Positions 10,034 to 21,772 of a stretch of 64,000 nucleotides of DNA are shown here, in pieces (within the stretch, counting starts at the first letter, position 1; each line of letters opens with the position of its first letter). The translations under genes and the position numbers were made by a program. Source of the DNA: Apoderus coryli (Eukaryota > Arthropoda > Insecta > Coleoptera > Attelabidae); assembly GCA_911728435.2 (NCBI GenBank), contig OU452199.1, positions 13,464,860-13,528,859 on the forward strand. The letters run 5' to 3'. Below the pieces are notes generated by a model that searched no databases, had not been told where the DNA came from, and saw only the letters and a program-made list of their open reading frames with translations.

Positions 10034-13000
10034 TATTTAATAACGTGGCAAACAGTTAAAGGAACGCACTGGTGCTAGCTGCTGCTGGCATGTAATAATA
10101 AAATTTTTAATAGGCTGAATCTAAATTATTTACCAATAAACCGTAATCAAATACAACTTTGCTGGTAAATTATCCTATGAAAAATGCAATTTACAATTTT
10201 CTACAGTTCTCCAAACTATTCATGCAAATCGTCGCCTGAAAACATTTTCTTTCACAATCGCAAGTGTGCCTCTTCCATTTACCCATAATCTGTTGCTCTT
10301 AATGCGTTATACTCAGATATATTATACCTAATAGGTATTTGTTATCTCTTGTATTACGTTTTAATTCCTTTGAAGTAAAATCCAGTACATCACCCAATGT
10401 AAAAAGTATAAGTATATGCATCATACCACATAAAATTTTTAAAAACTTAATAATTCGAATACATAATTAATCTCATTTTTGTTCGATTTTTTGGACGTAC
10501 TAATAACACTTAAAATCAAATTAGATTGAGGGTTTTTGAAAAACTTTTAAGTAAAAATAAATTGCTAAAGAGGTGAAAATATCACATTTACCAAGTGATA
10601 TATTAAATTTCGTTAAGATGTCAATGATACTTCAATCAGTTACGTCAATGAGATAGAAGGGATTTCATGACAGTAATTCTCAGGGTTGGGGAGACATATC
10701 AATTTGAATATTAAAATTTAAAATATATATATCCCCCGAAACAGCAGCAGTTTAACTTTTTCAATAAGTATAATACTAGATTTGTGCAACATACGTCTTT
10801 AATTACAATTTACACCTTTTTTACATATCTTGCGATCAAAATAGTACAGGGTTATTACGGATAGATACCACTGTCAGTATAACTTTCAAAACGGAATATT
10901 TTATTGTTCGAGGGCACCAATCAACTTCTAAAAGTTTAATTTTGACTGTAAATAAGAGACCTTAAAACTGCTAATTAAAAAAATTATTGTGGAAATATCA
11001 ATGTAATATAAAAAAGTCATACCATTCTGTATACACAAAACATGACATGAACGCTTCGGCAAATATTTACAAATTGCACATTTTTACTCAGTTCCTGTTT
11101 AATGCTAAAGCTTTAACAAAAGTTAACAATCGATACCTTTCGTATGAATTCAGAATGGATAGTTTAATATCTTCCGTAGTAATATTTTATATTCCTTCTA
11201 TCAAAATTTTATTAAATTTTGTTTGCAAATTGAATTGGTCTTTGTTCTAAGTTAAGAGCTGCTCCTTCAACGCTCTAGGAAAATATTTGTATAAACAGCC
11301 AAACAGCACAATATACTTCCTTCAATTTCTTATTCAGTCTTATTTGGTAATCAACATATTTCATTGACGAAATCCAGATCACTGTATAAAAGCTGTAAAC
11401 CTTATAGCGCAAATTTCTATTCTGACATAGATAGCACCCAACCAGTAAGCATTTAGAGTGGCTTGTTTACTTTAATGTTTGTTTGGGATTTCCGTTTTTA
11501 TGGCTCACCCACTTTGTATATAAGGATAGGAAGTAAAACATAATCAGATCGCCTTTCTGATTTAAATGCAAAATACTAAAACCATAAACATGGTTGCGAC
11601 ACGAACCCAGAACGGTAAAACTATTAGCTGAGATTAGACACCATAAACTTTGGACCCAAATTTGATGGTAATTTCATTAGAATTGACGACTCCGACTGAT
11701 CGTTTTGGGCAAACTTTCATTTATTATCATCCCATTTTATGTACAAAGTTTTCAGATATGAAATTAAATTAGAGATATGCCATATAAGATTAAACCAATT
11801 TAAATAAAACCAAAGTAAACGCAGCATCAATATTAACAAAGACGTTAAAAGAATTACAGAAAGGCCTAAAATATTCATGTATACAAAGTGAACGATCATC
11901 GCGAAAACGAAGCTGTAGATAACTAAATATTATATCGGGAAATAGTCTAACATATTTTGCTTTATATATGGTCAATATATCTTTAGAAATGAGCTGATAT
12001 TATGTTATTATTGTGTTAAATACAATAGTCATTTCTGAGTATAAACAATTTTACCCGATACAATAACTGCGTCATTAGGTATAACCATTTGTTTTACGTT
12101 TTCATGGGCAGAACTATCAATCGGTACATCAGTTGATTTTGTTTTTTGAGGATGAACTTCAAGCCCATGGTTGCTTGAATTTTGTGTTTAGTGAAGTTTA
12201 CAAAATTGATGAGCTCAAAACTAGAATTACTCAGGGCTCTGAACACATATCTCTGAAACATTACGAAAAGCCCGGTAAGAGTTTGAAACTATATTATTAT
12301 TTAGAAAATAATAGGGCTCCAATTTGGTATTTAATACACACAAACAAAATACACGTGTTTGCCGAAAATGGTGTCTATTTCAGACGAGTTATTCTGGGTG
12401 GCAATTAAATCACTGTGTCTCTTTGTCTGAAAATAAGTGTTAACTTGTAAAACACCGAATTTGTTAAATAAAATTTATAAATTTTTTACGTTAGCCATAA
12501 GTAAGACAAAAATATTATAGTGTCGAAAGAAACTACGTTTATTAATTACATTAATTTTGACAAATTATTTTGTTCAACTACATAAAATTAGAAGCATACA
12601 GTTCAGTGTGTTGTTTTTTGTGTCTAATAAATGAACATAATTATTATGTGTCGTTAGCCAACTGTACTAACCGTAAATTGCAAAATATGAAATATGCCTT
12701 TAATTTTATTTTAGCTGTATAGCAATAAATGCCAATGTAATACGGTGAAAATGAAACTATATTTATTGGTTTATTTGTTTTATAGTTAAAATACATATTT
12801 GCTATCGCTTATAAGGGGTTGGATTTTGGTACAATATTTTTCCGCGAATTGAATTTTTGACTCTAACAGGAGTTATAGTCTGTTATAAAAATGCAAAGAG
12901 TGTTTTAAACTAATGTGATATTTAGTGAGACCTGTTTTAGTTTCCAATAATAAAATTTTGCCGGTGCTACCAAATGACATATGGTTTAGAATTCGGTTAT

Positions 13001-13399
13001 CTATTTTTTGATCAGAGACTATTTGCAACCAATGTTTCAAATATAAACCGTAGCATTTATACATAATTGTCTCTAACCCTTCATTCGAGTAAATCTGTCG
13101 GCGCCTCCTCACTCAATTCAAGGATAGCAACAAAATTAATTGAACAACTATTGTTCAGTTTACTTTATTATTATAATTTATTGGAGGAAAATAAAAAGCT
13201 CACAACATTAGTAACAGTAAAATAACTACATAATATTTTAAATAGTAAAATTAGCTTCTCCATATTATAAGCGAAATTCTTCGTTGCTAATATTTTTGTC
13301 ACATAATAAAACAAAAAGTTTATAACAAGTTACTTAAAAAATATAAATACTACCGATAATTGATAAATTTTTATATAAATAAATAAAAACTATTCATTA
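10034..13399. other. AT-rich sequence, one unidentified open frame
   Basis: The plus-strand open frame at 12133-12408 (91 codons) has less biased composition than its surroundings, but I recognise no domain and see no splice sites, so I do not call it a gene. The remainder shows no feature. Confidence 0.35.
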
Positions 13400-13760
13400 A
13401 AAAGAAAATAATTTTGTTTTACCTACACAAGGGATTTTTTTTAATATAGCAGGGCCTCAGTCTAATTCAGTGGAACCAGACCGAGGCATGGGTCGACAGA
13501 TACTGACAAATTCGTTTCGCTCTTATTATGAGCTCGTCAGAGTACCATGGTCGTTGCCCATCTACAAGATACAAGAGATACGAGATCGGCAACGACTATG
13601 GTACTCTGACGAGCTCATAATAAGAGCGAAACGAATTCGTCAGTATCTGTCGACCCATGCCTCGGTCTGGTTCTACTGAATTAGGCTGAGGTCCTGCTAA
13701 ATTAAACAAAAACGTAAAACGAGTCATTTTGTCCGCTATGCCACAAAACTATTTTCTTTT
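13400..13760. mobile_element. 361-bp foldback MITE with TA target duplication
   Basis: The ends AAAAGAAAATAATTTTGT (13400) and, on the minus strand from 13760, AAAAGAAAATAGTTTTGT are inverted copies, each bordered by TA. The inner arms (about 13448-13560 and 13590-13705) are almost perfectly complementary, including the block GGTACTCTGACGAGCTCATA. The open frame 13470-13679 is a by-product of this palindrome. A half copy with the same right end lies at 41160-41339. TA duplications are typical of Tc1/mariner-mobilised MITEs; that link is an inference. Confidence 0.75.
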
Positions 13761-15144
13761 TATTATATTTACAGACACAATTTCATATTCTATATAGTAA
13801 TTTTGCTAGAATATTAATAGTTGCATCAGGCTTGGCTCTCTGACATATTTAGGAATCATTTGTTGTTTTTCTTGCTCGCAAACACGTACCTAAGGGTTTT
13901 TATGAATTAATATTTACTGCTCTATATCTAACACAAAAAATATTATAAAATAAAATTGGTGGAAAAATTGTTAAAAATAAAAAAACTGTACTTATATTAT
14001 TATTCAACAAAAGGCTATTAGCTTGTCTCATGGATTCTAGTAAAATATTGCTTAGGAACATTAATCCTTGTTGAAAAGGCTTGGTGCTATATTAGAAACA
14101 GGGAAACCTTATTTTAACACAATTTGTGTTTCAAATAAGTAAAAGCAAGTGTTTAAATAAACACCATACAAATGTTTCATAGCTGCATTAATTTCTGATA
14201 TTGAGCAGATAGAGGCGCTCCTTTTCATCTACATATATCCAAAAAAATTTAGATTTTATTATGAAACTAACAGTTGTTACGGTTCAGTTTGGCCATGATG
14301 TCCTTAAAGATATATTTTTAATTCATACCTTATTTTATTGCAGTAGAATCCTGATTATTGAAATTGTATGATGCACTCATTTGTTATTGTTTTGAAGGCT
14401 GGTGCTGCACTAACCACAAACAATTTTTGTAACTTAAAGGATCGCATAATAATAACCCACATAATATATTCTTAGCACTTAACACCTTATGAATTAAATA
14501 CATGTTCATTACATGCAGATTTAGTTGCCACAATTAATGATGGTTTAATTTATATTGTTATTATTGTCGTCCATATTTGTTGATACTGTTGAAATTAAAT
14601 TTGTTGTTGACTGATTTGATGCATAGAAGAGCGTAGGTGGCAAATCTATTACTATGTTGTCGGATTGGAATTGTGGCCTGCGAATTGTGTTTATTTACCT
14701 CTTTTCTCTCATTGCTTCGATGTATTGTCTGTCTTTATTAGACTTGTCCCAAAAATTTAATATTATTAGTTTATGGCTCCTAATCCTTGTTTGAATGGGG
14801 TATTCGTTGTATTGAGTGGTGGACATGGAAATGTAATGTTGGTATTAGCTGAGACTCGCGGCCTTTATGATTTTCGCATGAAGTGCTGTGAATACGTTAT
14901 TTTTTGAATATATATTATGAGTGAGTAATTTATCCCCGAGGGCGCCGTGATATGTTATATGATCTAATTGTATGATGATTAAATAATATATTAATGAATA
15001 TTTTCCCGATAACGACCTGTATTGTTTATGGTGACTAACCAATCTCTGATTTTTGAATTCAAATTCATGTTGACGTTTCCGGTCACATGATTGAACATTT
15101 TCTAGACCCTTCTTCTAGTCCAAGAAAACAAAAACGACTTTTTA
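13761..15144. other. Mixed sequence, possible further LTR-element remains
   Basis: From about 14.6 kb base composition rises towards that of the gag relic at 15.15-15.49 kb. A minus-strand open frame at 14845-15042 may belong to the same retroelement, but I recognise no domain in it. Below 14.6 kb nothing is seen. Confidence 0.3.
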
Positions 15145-15493
15145 TTAATTTGTGGGCTTCAAGGTAGGAAAGCTGCCGTTAGAATTTATGTGAAAATTTC
15201 CGTTTGGTAATGGGATAATTGGAAGCTTTCTGTGATGTGATTGATCGAGTTTAGTACGTATCAATTTCGAGTTTAGCTCGGATTTAAATAAATATACCTT
15301 CACGGCCCACAAATCGTCGTATTTCTGCGACGAGTGCTGGAGTTATTTTAGTTTTAGGGCTTCTGCTATCTCCTGAGGATTTTCTTGGATGATCCACTGA
15401 GACCTAATCTCACTAGTGCTGATATTGGTGCTGGTATTGTACAAGCCATAAGTTTGGAGTGGATGTAATTGGTCGACTTGAACCATTTTCTTT
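15145..15493 (-). pseudogene. BEL/Pao-type gag fragment
   Basis: Read on the minus strand, one frame runs about 115 codons with a single internal stop (15343-15345). It contains QVDQLHPLQTYGLYN, SEIRSQWIIQENPQEI, then YDDLWAVK, and near the end RTKLDQSHHRKLPIIPLP followed by a GNFH..S..SFPTLK stretch. In BEL/Pao gag proteins a KLP...LP.F.G....W.SF.D.F block sits in this position; the match is partial because residues are missing. No reverse transcriptase, integrase or LTR could be identified nearby. Family assignment rests on this motif only, so it is moderate. Confidence 0.45.
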
Positions 15494-15818
15494 GGTACTA
15501 TTTCCTGCTACCAAACCTCCCGTGAATCCCAAGAGCCACGTGATTGGATAAGTACCCCATAGGGGATAGTTTTAAGTATATGCTCCCGCAAATTAAGTTC
15601 GGTAAATTTTTTATTTTAAATATAAACTGTTAAAGTCAGAGGCGTACCACAGGGTTTTCGTGATACCCCAAAGTATTAATGTTAAGTAAGTGTTAAGGTA
15701 TACCTAGTGTTTAGCGTTTGTTATTGTTTTGCGTTGTTTTACATAGATAGTATAATTTTCTTATAAGGGAAGTATAGGATTGTAGGTAAAATAAGTTGGG
15801 ATTTTTCTTTGATGATTA
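15494..15818. other. Flank of the gag relic, nothing recognised
   Basis: Could hold leader or LTR sequence of the gag-bearing element, but no TG...CA borders or primer binding site could be shown. Confidence 0.3.
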
Positions 15819-15972
15819 TTTCATTGTTTAACAAGTTTCATTGTTTCGCCCGTTTCATTATTTAACAGATTTCATTGTTTCATAAGTTTAATTATTTAGA
15901 AAGTTTCATTATTTAAAAAGTTTCATTATTTCACAAGTTTCATTGTTTAACATAGTTTCATTATTTCACAAA
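15819..15972 (+). repeat. Minisatellite, 15-18 bp unit
   Basis: About nine units built on TTTCATTGTTTAACAAG / TTTCATTATTTCACAAG with small length changes. It is confined to this spot in the window. Confidence 0.8.
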
Positions 15973-18900
15973 CATTTTCAACTAATATAGTTATTTAAAT
16001 GATTAGTTTGGTAGGTGCGATTACTGTGCACCAAACGTGATCACGTGCGGTAATAGAACCGATTGTATTAAATAATTTTTTTTTCCTTATTTCGCAAGAA
16101 AAGGAATTACTTGGCATTATTGGATTTAGTCCTGTTTATTGGAGTTTGTTTTGAATCATCATTAATCCTAGTCATATTATTATAGATTTATTTATACAAA
16201 TTATATTTACATATTTACAATTTTACATTGTAATTTTATTTCAATTCTGCAACACGTTTCACTGTTTGATGTTGGCTTGTGTGGCATAGGGTGTACTAAA
16301 GATCGTAGGGTTCTGGCTTTTCCCGCAATTAAGTCAGTGGCGTCGGCCCACCCCTTTTGTTTTTTGAGATTTTTGCACCAACGTAGATTTATTCTGTGGG
16401 TTTAATGTTGGAGCTAGCTGTGCATTAGTTTGCTACTCACTTCGCCACTCTAGACCAGACAAGACACATTTTGCTTGGTGATTTAACCATTTATAGTCCG
16501 CGATTTTTGAAGCTCTCCAGTGAGTAAAATAAAGCGTAGCACTGTATTTTAATTATAATTTAGACAATAATTTAATAGGTATTTGATTTAATAAAAAGAA
16601 TCTAATAATTTCCACACAATGCTATGAAATTCATAGTAATTGTTAGTCAGGACTAATAATCAAATTACCAAAACACATTCTGAATTTTTTTAAATATAAT
16701 CGAGTTTTTCTAATAATCAGAATCATCAGACGTTTCTGATAAAGTATCCGTCATACGTATCTGTAAGTAGAGATTTAGGATTTTGCCTTAAGTACATATA
16801 AAAATATATAAAATAAAATATTAATTACTTCAACTTACTAGATATTCAGTTATTTATCACAAAATTGCTTTTGCAGACTTTTCTTACGATATCGTATGTC
16901 GCTTTAAGGTAAGCCATTTTAAAATTTAAGGAAATATATCTCCCTCTATACTTATACCTAAAAGACCTACCTCGGTCGGCTGAAGCTAGTTGTTTTAATA
17001 ATGCTTTCTTTCAGAACGAACACATTTATTTTAGTTTGAACAAACGGTCTTTTCTCATGAATTATACAATATGTGAACTGACAAAAATATATAAAACCAT
17101 TTTTATTACCTGCTTTTTTGTATAGGAAATCCTTTGGGCCATGTAATTATTCTAACAGTACGGACAGGAAATTACAAATTAGAACATAAAAATGTTGTAA
17201 GGTATGTATATCGCACCTTTTTTTTCTTAAAATTACATTTCAGTAAATTAGTAGGGTGCTAATTGGTGCATTAAAGTAAATTTGACTATTCCTTATCTTA
17301 TCTAGTTTTTATTACTTTCTGTCTCTGGAGAAAGATTAATTATTCACTACAGAAAATAGGATTTATTTTACGGAAGCTAAACTTAATGTTTTAGGTATTT
17401 TGAACGGTAGATGTTTTAGTGTAGTAAGACAAGTTTTTTTTATTCTGGTGGAATATTTTGCCCAATTTATCTCTATTTATTAATAGGTCACAATTAGCAG
17501 TAAGTCATAAAAAACAAAAATTTAATATGGCGAAAATTATTAATATTTTGAAATAAACACATTAAAATGCGTGAGCTCTTTATTGTTCTTTATGCCTCGA
17601 AGATGAACGTTCATATTTTTTCCGCAATCATTTAAATAATTTTGAAATATTTATTATAAGAATATGTTCAAATAGAAAAATAATACTGCATTTTATTTGA
17701 CTCCTAGTAAATCTCTCAATAACTATTCGACAAATAATTTTCTCAAAAACTTTAAATTGACGAATACATTTTTACCGTTTCTTCGATCAAGTAATACACA
17801 TCGTCACTACCTTAATAAGGAACAAAAAAATCGTGAATAAGAAGTTTTTAATGTAGTTAGTTTTTGTTGAATAGTTACTCAGATGTTTATTAGGATATCC
17901 GTGACATTTACAAAATGATACTTCACCCTAGAAAACTGATTTAGAGATGAAAATTACTAAATTAATCAGACTTCTACGCTAACTAATATGTTCAGCGATA
18001 TTATCATATCATACTTAAGCTAAATAGGTAGGTATATGAAGTTTAACCATTTTTACCGAATTTCTTTAACGTTCTTCAGAGTCACTTTTAACATGCAAAT
18101 TCTTACTGCGAAGGACCAATATGGCCGGGAAACCTACAAGTCGGGTGTTGTTTATCTATTTAATAAATTTCAACTAGGAATAATATCATATAAATGTAGG
18201 TTTCTTTTTGTATACAAGGATGAACAATAATATTTCCTAAACGGTATAATATACTAATTTATCAAAAATATTTTATACTTAAGCTCACTTAATTAACATT
18301 GACTGTTTAATTTGTTACCAAATTTACCGTTAAATTAAAGAAGAGTTTTATGTTCTAATTTGTAACTTCCGCTCCCTATTGTTAGAATAATTACATGGTG
18401 CAATGATTTTATCATATACTAAAGGCACGTAATACAAATTATTTTACGTATATATATTTTTGTCAGTTCACATATACTTCTGTTATGTAGCTACAATTTC
18501 AAGTTAGTCATTACTTATTATTAATAATAGTGTGGAAGAATTAAAATATCTAAAAAGATTTTTCAAATAAAGAGAAACGGGATATGTATGCCAGGTATAG
18601 AAACAAGTTAGATAAAGAATTATAAATTGCAGGGAAACCAACCTTCAAAAAATTAGATACAGTTTGTTAACATATGGAGTTTGTAATAAAAAAATAATAA
18701 TAATAACAGTTGCATATTATAAATATCTTAAAAATATCATTTATCTCACGATATCACAAGCATTAATTACTATCGACTATATAATAAAGATTTTTTTATG
18801 ATAATTTACACTGGAAGAATAAGTAATTGTTCCATGCGCAAACGGCAGTGACTTACCCTTATGGATAGTGAGTACCATTAGAAACCTGTTAGTACATATA

Positions 18901-19683
18901 CCTACTGAATAAATAAATAAATAAATAAACAGCACAACAAGTGCAAGTGATGTCAGCAGTTAATATAGTAAACCGGAAAATGCAAAAATAATACAAAAAA
19001 CCCAACAAAAGAATGTAACCTTCTGCCGGCATCACCCACAACCCACATATTGGGGTATCATCAACTCTTCGGACGGTAATTAGTCTATACTGACAGTTTC
19101 ACAATGCTCTTTCTGTGGGGGGCTTTGAGAAAAAAAAAACTTTAACAAAGTTTCGCCACAAGTTCTACTATTCAAAAAATGATGCACATAATTCAATTGA
19201 AAAGTCTTCGCATGAAATCTCAGACGTATTGTAAATTTGTGTCTTATTTGTCTACTAATTAGGTAAGTGTATCTTGAACGAAGAAAGTGCTTCTTTTTGT
19301 AAGTCTGCTGTTGATCGCTGCTAGTAAAAACCAACAATTTGTTATGAAAACATAAATATTAAATCAAATTAATCCCTAAAATTATCATTTCCAGCTACTA
19401 GAGGCATTTGTACTTCATATACAGGTACTCGTATATACTTCGAGATTGAGCCAATCATAAATATAAAATTTAGCTTCGCGTACTTAATACTTGGTGACAT
19501 AATTTAAAAAATAATTGAGATATAATTAAAAAAAATCGGTTGTGTCGCCCAAAAACTAATCTAAAATATATGACCTGCGTAACGAAACATTTTAATAATA
19601 ATTATTATTATAATTTTATTATTTCCAATAAACTAACCTCTCAACCTCACTACTTTATTCAAAAATTAGAAATAAAAAAAAAG
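15973..19683. other. Mostly AT-rich sequence, nothing recognised
   Basis: A slightly GC-richer patch at 16.25-16.53 kb has no coding pattern. A short (AAAT)n run lies at 18906-18928. No gene or transposon could be supported. Confidence 0.4.
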
Positions 19684-19747
19684 TTGCCAGAGCTGGGAAT
19701 TGAACCGAGGAACTTTCACATGCAAAGCGCACGCTATCAATAACCCC
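19684..19747 (-). mobile_element. tRNA-like (tRNA-Ala type) SINE fragment
   Basis: On the minus strand the order is TAGCGTGCGCTTTGCATG (anticodon arm with TGC), GTTCCTC, then GGTTCAATTCCCAGC, close to the RNA polymerase III B box GGTTCGANNCC. The 5' half (acceptor stem, D arm) does not fold into a complete tRNA, so it is a tRNA-derived repeat or pseudogene rather than a working tRNA. Confidence 0.5.
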
Positions 19748-19957
19748 AAAAATCCTTATTAAATTCCTTCATTATATATTCTATTAAGACTTGTAGGCTC
19801 CAACTACCTAACGTGGAATTTTGAACGCAGTTTACTCGAGAATTATCGAGGCAAATATCAAAAGTAACCAGCGCAGATACTAAATGCTTTGAAATGATAT
19901 ATTACTCGACATCTACTACTGCTATTTGAAAATTTGAGGTTTGTGTCCATCCCTACC
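19748..19957. other. Spacer, nothing recognised
   Basis: No feature seen between the tRNA-like fragment and the LINE tail. Confidence 0.4.
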
Positions 19958-20200
19958 ACACCATCTCAAAAAGATGGGCCTAACCGAGGTCGACGGTTTT
20001 GCGAAGACGCAACAGAGACAACAGAACACGTGCTCTGTGAATGCATGGCACTTTTCTGCAAAAGGCTAAAACACCTTGGAGGGGTGACCCTAACACCCGA
20101 CGAGGCAAGGAATTTAGCCCCCAAGAGAAATCATCAACTTCATGAAAAGTGTGGGACAGCTGGGCAATTCATAGATTAGAGTCATTCACAAGAGATCTTC
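19958..20200 (+). pseudogene. LINE ORF2 3' end (Jockey/R1-type)
   Basis: One frame gives LPHHLKKMGLTEV and, after a frame change, RRFCEDATETTEHVLCEC followed by KRLKHLGG. This is the C-terminal RNase H/zinc-knuckle stretch of Jockey/R1-type LINEs (L..HL..MGL....C.FC...ETTEH.L..C....R....LG). The first Cys of the CxxC pair is Arg. Residues after LGG (PDEARNLAP) correspond to the usual end of these proteins. A related fragment lies on the minus strand at 59.87-60.15 kb. The element is 5' truncated and inactive. Confidence 0.65.
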
Positions 20201-20265
20201 TGCAGGTCGAAGTGAGGGGAGGTCAAACCGCCTAAACGACTCCGATAAAACAATCTACAATCTAG

Positions 20266-20430
20266 TCCAATTGGTTGAAGCGTTTAGGCGCTATCATGAA
20301 AGAATACAGACAGACGGACTTCCATCTGAAAATCGTCTTAATCGTCTCGAGTGACTTCAAAATGGATATATCCGTCTTTATCTCAATTTTTTTAGCGCGC
20401 TCACAATACTTTTCCTGGGCAGAAAAGTAA
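20266..20430 (+). repeat. Dispersed repeat, copy 1 of 2
   Basis: Shares the blocks ATTGGTTGAAGCGTTTAGGC, ACAGACGGACTTCCATCTG, and CAATTTTTTAGCGCG..CACAATA with 39637-39815 in the same orientation. Non-coding; family unknown. It starts just after the LINE relic and may be 3' sequence of a related element. Confidence 0.7.
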
Positions 20431-21570
20431 AACTAAGTTTAACGTTTGTTTTATACTGTTTTTATAGCTCAAGCAAGTCTCGGACGATCGATGGCGGTCC
20501 ACGATACATCTAACAAAATATTACTTGGGCATACTCATATAATAATATTATGCTAAAACGAACAATTATTTTCAATTTTATGTTGCTTGATTTGACTATT
20601 TCACAATAAATATTTAGCAAGTAAAATTCTATATTCAATATATTATTTATTACTGTTTTTTTTATGATATTCAATAAAGTGAATTCGAAGGTTTATGTAT
20701 AGTTGCCATTCATTGATGCAATAATATCAATCATGCCTGACACAAAGTTTTGATTAATGATCTTCAAAACCTCATACATATATACACCACTCTTTTTGTA
20801 GCACGTTGTGCTGTCTCTATAATAAAGAGGCTTGATCAGACAGACAATAAAAAATGACAACAAAAAATTGGGGACATCGATGCTCACTGCTCATATTGTG
20901 TTTCGATATTTAATTTCGTCACAATAGCCACCACATGCTGTCCTTGTGTTTCCGTGGTGGGTTTTAATACACCATTAAAATATAATTAAATGGGTTTGGT
21001 AAATTCGTATTATATGATCAGGATTTATGAAATTAATGTAGGAATTAGTGAGTTGGTTTGAAAAGCATATAATAAATATAGTTTTTATTATTTTATCCAG
21101 GGATTTTTTTGTTTGAAATTATTATTATTTCGAAGGAAGAAAAATAATAATTATACTAGATAGGTCCTATACCTACCATGCTAGTCAATGTCACTAAATT
21201 GACTAAAATTAATTAATAGGGGGTGTAAAGTATGCGATTATGTCTTAAAACAGGAAAATATTGCAAGCGTTATTATGAATATTTATGAATATCATGGAGT
21301 ATAAATTAATTTACAGCAAGTATACCCGGACGCATCGTGTGGAAGTACAGGACGCAGATTTTTGTTGGCTCAGGTTTAATTCTAGAAGTATGGCTACTCG
21401 CTTGTAATTTTAACGCATAGCGTATCGATTTCAATTTCGCTTGAAAAAATATTTAATTAAAAAAATGTTCATTCTCACACGCTATTGCGATGATAATCGT
21501 GTCATAATAGTATATTACAAGACCGGTTTAGAAACATAAAGTTTTAGTAAACTAATAGCATAGAATAATA
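20431..21570. other. AT-rich sequence, nothing recognised
   Basis: No feature supported. Confidence 0.45.
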
Positions 21571-21772
21571 ACTATAGATAAGAAGGGTCAGTAGGCGCTA
21601 AAAACGGCATCGACTTGTCGCAATCCCAGCCACATTCTGGCCCGCTACTATATATACTATATCTATATATACTATAAGATACCATACTATAACAATAAGC
21701 GGCGGCGAATTGCTTTTAAGACAGAGATAACAAAGGTGCCGACACGCGAAGTAACTGTATATTAAACTGTGC
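21571..21772 (+). repeat. Dispersed repeat with TA-rich core, copy 1 of 2
   Basis: Matches 47028-47238 in the same orientation: ACTATAGATAAGAAGG, GGCATCGACTTGTCGCA, CCCAGCCACATTCTGGCCC, a run of TACTATATCTATATATAC, then GCGAATTGCT and CTGTATATTA. The matching length is about 200 bp. Non-coding; probably a MITE or SINE family. Confidence 0.75.

Noticed and set aside
13470..13679. Plus-strand open frame
   Set aside because: It lies wholly inside the palindromic MITE; its sequence is the arm and its mirror image.
16705..16745. CTGATGA on the minus strand near 16.72 kb
   Set aside because: GAAAAAC in place of GAAAC and no consistent stems.
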